Made by a program: the position numbers and the translations under genes. A stretch of 7,673 bases of DNA from CBFDCQ01 sp965603355. Its GTDB lineage: Bacteria; Hydrogenedentota; CAZGCA01; CBFDCQ01. This document shows, one piece after another, positions 4,768 to 7,673 of this stretch. The stretch covers positions 1-7,673 of the forward strand of contig CBFDCQ010000113.1 of the NCBI GenBank assembly GCA_965603355.1, in the 5' to 3' direction. Each line of letters starts with the position of its first letter. Within the stretch, counting starts at the first letter, position 1. The notes under the pieces are model-generated. The model saw only the letters and a program-made list of their open reading frames with translations. It was not told the origin of the DNA and ran no database searches.

Positions 4768-7449
4768 ATGGGCGACATTACACTAACAATTGACGGTAGG
4801 AAGATCGTTTGCGAAGAGGGCAAGACTGTTCTTGAAGCCGCCCTTGACAGCGGCATCTACATTCCGAATCTATGCCACCACCGGCTGTTAGAGCCGTACG
4901 GTGCGTGCCGCATGTGCATTGTCGAGATTGATGGGATGCGCGGGCTGCCGACGTCGTGCACGACGCGCGCAGCCGACGGTATGGTTGTCCGCACCGATAG
5001 CGAGGAGATCCACCATGTACGCCGCATGACGGCGGAACTGCTTATCATGGACCATTTCACCGACTGTCTCCTGTGCAGTTCCAACGGACGGTGCGAGCTG
5101 CAGGACGTTGCCGCGTACCTTGGAATAGAGCAAACGCGGCTCAAGCGGATGGTGCGCGAGACGCGTATCGACGACAGCAACCCGTTCTTCAGCCGTGACA
5201 TGTCGAAATGTATTCTGTGCGCGAGATGCGTCCGCATGTGCCAGGAGAGGGTGGGGGTCTTCGCGATAGATACCGCGTTCCGAGGGTACAAGACGACGAT
5301 TAGCGCGGAGAACGACGTTCCAATTGCCGAATCGGTGTGCGTGACGTGCGGCGCGTGCGTTGACGCGTGTCCGACCGGCGCGTTGAGCGCGAAAACCGAG
5401 GCGCTACAGCCGACGTCCGAGATCGTGACGACGTGCCCGTACTGCGGGTGCGGCTGTTCGCTCGTTCTCGGAGTACGTCGTGGCGAGATCGTGCGCGTCA
5501 AAGGCGACGACAATAACCCGATCCATTCCGGTCTGCTGTGCGTGAAAGGACGCTTCGGTCTCGAGTTCGTGAAGTCGCCCGAGAGGTTGACGAAACCGCT
5601 CATCAAACGTAACGGCGAGTTCGAGGAAGCAACCTGGGACGAGGCGCTCGACCTTGTCGCGGGCCGGTTGACGGAGATCAAGAGTAAACACGGCGCTGAC
5701 AGTCTCGCGGGACTGTCCTCGGCGAAGTGCACTAACGAGGAGAACTATCTGTTCCAGAAATTCGTGCGTGCCGTGTTCGGTACCAACAACGTTGACCATT
5801 GCGCGCGACTGTGCCACGCCTCCACGGTGGCGGGTCTTGCGCGCGCGTTCGGCAGCGGTGCGATGACCAACTCGATCGACGAGATAGAGCGCGCTGACGC
5901 GATACTCGCCACAGGGTCCAACACGACCGAGGCGCATCCTATCATTGCGCTGCGTATCAAAGCCGCCGTCATGAAACATGGCGCGAAGCTTATCGTCGCC
6001 GACCCGCGTCGTATTGATCTTGTGCGGTTTGCGGAAGTGCACATCAGGCAGAAATCGGGTTCGGACGTCGCGCTTTTCAACGCGATGATGAACGTGATCA
6101 TTTCTGAAGGACTTCACGACGAGGAGTTTATACGCGACCGCACGGAAACGTTCGACGAAGCGCGGGCCGTGATCGATGAGTGTACGCCGGAATGGGCTGA
6201 GAAGATTACCGGCGTTCCTGCAGAGGATATCAGACGCGCGGCACGCATTTACGCGAGCGCGGAGCGGGCTTCTATCATTTACAGTATGGGCATCACGCAG
6301 CATACGACCGGCACCGATAACGTTCTCACGTTGGCCAACCTCGCCATGTTGACCGGTAACGTCGGTAAGGAGAGTACCGGCGTGAATCCGCTGCGCGGGC
6401 AGAACAACGTGCAGGGTGCATGCGATCTCGGCGCGTTGCCGAACGTTTTCCCGGGTTACCAGGCGGTGAACGATGACGCGCTGCGCGAGAAGTTCGAGAA
6501 AGCGTGGGGTGTGACCCTTTCCGGCACGGCAGGCCTCACAGTGGTCGAGATGCTGCATGCCGCCGAGAAGGATGACGTCAAAGCGCTCTACATTATGGGT
6601 GAGAACCCGGCTATGTCCGACCCGAACCTTAACCGCACGCGGAAGGCGCTGGATGAACTCGACTTTCTCGTGGTGCAGGACGTGTTCCTCACCGAGACGG
6701 CGCAGTACGCGGATGTGGTGCTGCCGGCGGCGAGTTTTGCCGAGAAAGATGGTACGTACACGAACACGGAACGGCGCATACAGCGTGTGCGCAAAGCGCT
6801 CGATCCGCCGGGTGAAGCGCGTCAGGATTGGCAGATTCTGTGCGATGTGGCGGCGCGTATGGGATACGAAATGAGCTACGGTCACCCGGGCGCTATCATG
6901 GATGAAACCGCATCTCTTACGCCGATCTACGGCGGCATTTCGTACGACCGGCTGGAGGGCCTCGGGCTTCAATGGCCGTGTGCCGACAGCTCGCATCCCG
7001 GCACGCCGTACCTGCACAAGGGCGAGTTCAAACGTGGTAAGGGGAAGTTCCATCCAACACCGTACCGCGACCCGGCCGAAGTGCCGGACGACGAGTATCC
7101 GCTTATCCTGACTACAGGCCGGTTCCTGTACCATTTCCATACCGGTACGATGACGAGGAAATCCGATGGGCTGGAGGAGATCTGTCCGGGTGGGACGGTC
7201 GAGGTCAGTCCGGAAGATGCCGAGTCGATGGGTATCGCTGACGGCGACCTCGTTAACGTCGCGTCACGGCGCGGCGAAGTCACGGCGCGGACCGTCGTAA
7301 CGGAACGGTCACCGGAAGGTACCGTGTTCATGGCGTTCCATTTCCACGAGGCGGCAGCGAATCTTCTGACCAACGACGCGCTCGATCCTATTGCCAAGAT
7401 TCCTGAATTCAAAGTCTGCGCCGTTAAGATAACTCCCGCCAAAACCTAG
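4768..7449 (+). CDS. fdhA: NuoG/FdhF-type molybdopterin formate dehydrogenase catalytic subunit (Cys form)
   Basis: This 893-residue cytoplasmic protein oxidises formate to CO2 (or the reverse) at a Mo- or W-bis-MGD centre. In order: a NuoG-like [2Fe-2S] domain (C36, C47, C50, C64); a His-Cys3 [4Fe-4S] site (H96, C100, C103, C109); a double [4Fe-4S] ferredoxin domain (C148, C151, C154, C158 and C191, C194, C197, C201); the molybdopterin-domain [4Fe-4S] (C223, C226, C230, C258); then the catalytic core. The core has HCARLCHASTVAGL with active-site C349 and adjacent H350, PLRGQNNVQGACD, and MGENPAMSDPN. The C-terminal cofactor-binding domain contains GRFLYHFHTGTMTR. Codon 349 is TGC, so selenocysteine is not used. 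Length matches NAD(P)-linked FdhA proteins of acetogens. No Tat signal is present. A GGGA lies very close to the ATG, so initiation may be inefficient, but NuoG-type homology begins right at this Met. It is probably cotranscribed with the two upstream genes. Database annotations may call it fdhF. Confidence 0.95.
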   Translation: MGDITLTIDGRKIVCEEGKTVLEAALDSGIYIPNLCHHRLLEPYGACRMCIVEIDGMRGLPTSCTTRAADGMVVRTDSEEIHHVRRMTAELLIMDHFTDCLLCSSNGRCELQDVAAYLGIEQTRLKRMVRETRIDDSNPFFSRDMSKCILCARCVRMCQERVGVFAIDTAFRGYKTTISAENDVPIAESVCVTCGACVDACPTGALSAKTEALQPTSEIVTTCPYCGCGCSLVLGVRRGEIVRVKGDDNNPIHSGLLCVKGRFGLEFVKSPERLTKPLIKRNGEFEEATWDEALDLVAGRLTEIKSKHGADSLAGLSSAKCTNEENYLFQKFVRAVFGTNNVDHCARLCHASTVAGLARAFGSGAMTNSIDEIERADAILATGSNTTEAHPIIALRIKAAVMKHGAKLIVADPRRIDLVRFAEVHIRQKSGSDVALFNAMMNVIISEGLHDEEFIRDRTETFDEARAVIDECTPEWAEKITGVPAEDIRRAARIYASAERASIIYSMGITQHTTGTDNVLTLANLAMLTGNVGKESTGVNPLRGQNNVQGACDLGALPNVFPGYQAVNDDALREKFEKAWGVTLSGTAGLTVVEMLHAAEKDDVKALYIMGENPAMSDPNLNRTRKALDELDFLVVQDVFLTETAQYADVVLPAASFAEKDGTYTNTERRIQRVRKALDPPGEARQDWQILCDVAARMGYEMSYGHPGAIMDETASLTPIYGGISYDRLEGLGLQWPCADSSHPGTPYLHKGEFKRGKGKFHPTPYRDPAEVPDDEYPLILTTGRFLYHFHTGTMTRKSDGLEEICPGGTVEVSPEDAESMGIADGDLVNVASRRGEVTARTVVTERSPEGTVFMAFHFHEAAANLLTNDALDPIAKIPEFKVCAVKITPAKT

Positions 7450-7475
7450 GCACGGTCGCTGGCGCAACCGCCGCC

Positions 7476-7520
7476 TTGGAAGCCTGTTGGGGCAACCTTC
7501 TTGTAAGAAGGTCTCTGTTT
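7476..7520 (+). terminator. Weak terminator-like hairpin after fdhA (element copy 2)
   Basis: ACCTTCT (7495-7501) pairs with AGAAGGT (7506-7512) around TGTA, followed by CTCTGTTT, about 45 bases after the fdhA stop. The T-tract is poor and the stem only moderately stable, so termination here is uncertain. Together with TTGGAAG at 7476-7482 and the G-rich stretch, it is a divergent copy of the element at 4669-4715. No other terminator for the operon is visible before the window ends. Confidence 0.4.
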
Positions 7521-7673
7521 AGCGTTGATGTAGGGGAGTCTCTTTGCGGAACGTGCGTGGTGGCGGACGGACTCCTGCAGCACCGCCTTCTTGTTCATGG
7601 CCACTCTAGTGCGCAAGCTGCTGAACGCTTTACCGCTTAGCCCGCCTTGGCGGGCTCCTCTTTGCACCCCGCT
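7516..7673 (-). repeat. Long dispersed repeat, copy B (inverted, runs off the window)
   Basis: The reverse complement of this 158-base stretch matches 388-586, with the near-identical core GCAGCTTGCGCACTAGAGTG followed by ATGAACAAGAAGGCGG. It lacks the 42-base insert of copy A. In its place is a perfect palindrome AGCCCGCC-TT-GGCGGGCT (7639-7656). The match is still continuing at the last base, so the true end is outside the window. The 224 bases after fdhA hold no credible gene. Confidence 0.75.

Noticed and set aside
5404..7140. 578-codon open frame on the - strand inside fdhA
   Set aside because: It is antisense to conserved molybdopterin-oxidoreductase sequence. Its translation shows no recognisable domain and is rich in Arg and His, as expected for a shadow of a GC-rich gene.
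1032..7449. Respiratory complex I (nuoEFG) or [FeFe]-hydrogenase operon
   Set aside because: No membrane or quinone-module subunits are present. The third gene has a full formate dehydrogenase active site (HCARLCHA) and cofactor domains, and no H-cluster cysteine motifs are seen.
7446..7667. 73-residue - strand frame after fdhA, similar in part to the 358-732 frame
   Set aside because: The similarity is explained by the inverted repeat at DNA level. The frame overlaps the end of fdhA and a hairpin and has no independent coding support.
388..7673. Composite transposon or integron carrying the operon
   Set aside because: There is no transposase, integrase, target-site duplication or attachment site in the window. 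Only the inverted repeats are seen, so I report them as repeats rather than as a mobile element.

Overview
The window carries a three-gene operon for a soluble, multi-cofactor formate dehydrogenase, all on the + strand. The order is a NuoE-like [2Fe-2S] subunit (1032-1481), a 1027-residue fusion of a NuoF-like NADH/FMN module to a GltD/NfnB-like FAD-NAD(P)H module (1478-4561), and a NuoG/FdhF-type molybdopterin formate dehydrogenase catalytic subunit with a cysteine active site (4768-7449). The gene set suggests an anaerobic bacterium of moderately high GC that uses formate or the Wood-Ljungdahl pathway. The partial upstream gene ends in a glycine-rich hydrophobic helix plus an IRRKK tail, as in sortase- or exosortase-type surface proteins. 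Together with intergenic DNA full of dispersed palindromes, this fits an uncultured anaerobe, perhaps of the PVC/Hydrogenedentota type or a deltaproteobacterial-like lineage. The taxonomic placement is a low-confidence inference.

Layout. Positions 2-169 hold the C-terminus of a probable cell-surface protein, followed by a strong intrinsic terminator (201-240). Positions 241-900 contain no credible gene. They hold a palindromic element present twice (251-293 and 612-646), a long dispersed repeat (388-586) with a tetranucleotide tract, and two more hairpins (783-823). A good sigma70-type promoter (TGGACA, 17-base spacer, extended TACAAT; 903-931) precedes an approximately 94-base leader and the operon. 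The first two genes overlap by four bases (ATGA). The third is separated by a 206-base spacer packed with four hairpins. After the operon come a weak terminator-like hairpin and, in opposite orientation and running off the window end, a second copy of the long repeat (7516-7673).

How the genes work together (inference from families). Formate would be oxidised at the Mo/W-bis-MGD centre of the catalytic subunit. Electrons would pass through its four [4Fe-4S] clusters and one [2Fe-2S] cluster to the NuoE/NuoF FMN module (NADH site), and possibly on to the GltD-like FAD module (probable NADPH site). The point of interest is that the GltD-like module sits where electron-bifurcating HydB/HndC-type subunits carry a ferredoxin-like 2[4Fe-4S] domain. 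The complex is therefore predicted to have two pyridine-nucleotide sites plus a formate site, either as a formate:NAD(P)+ enzyme or as a formate-linked transhydrogenase/bifurcating machine. It recalls the Stn transhydrogenase of Sporomusa, but there the GltD-like domain is fused to a NuoG-like subunit.
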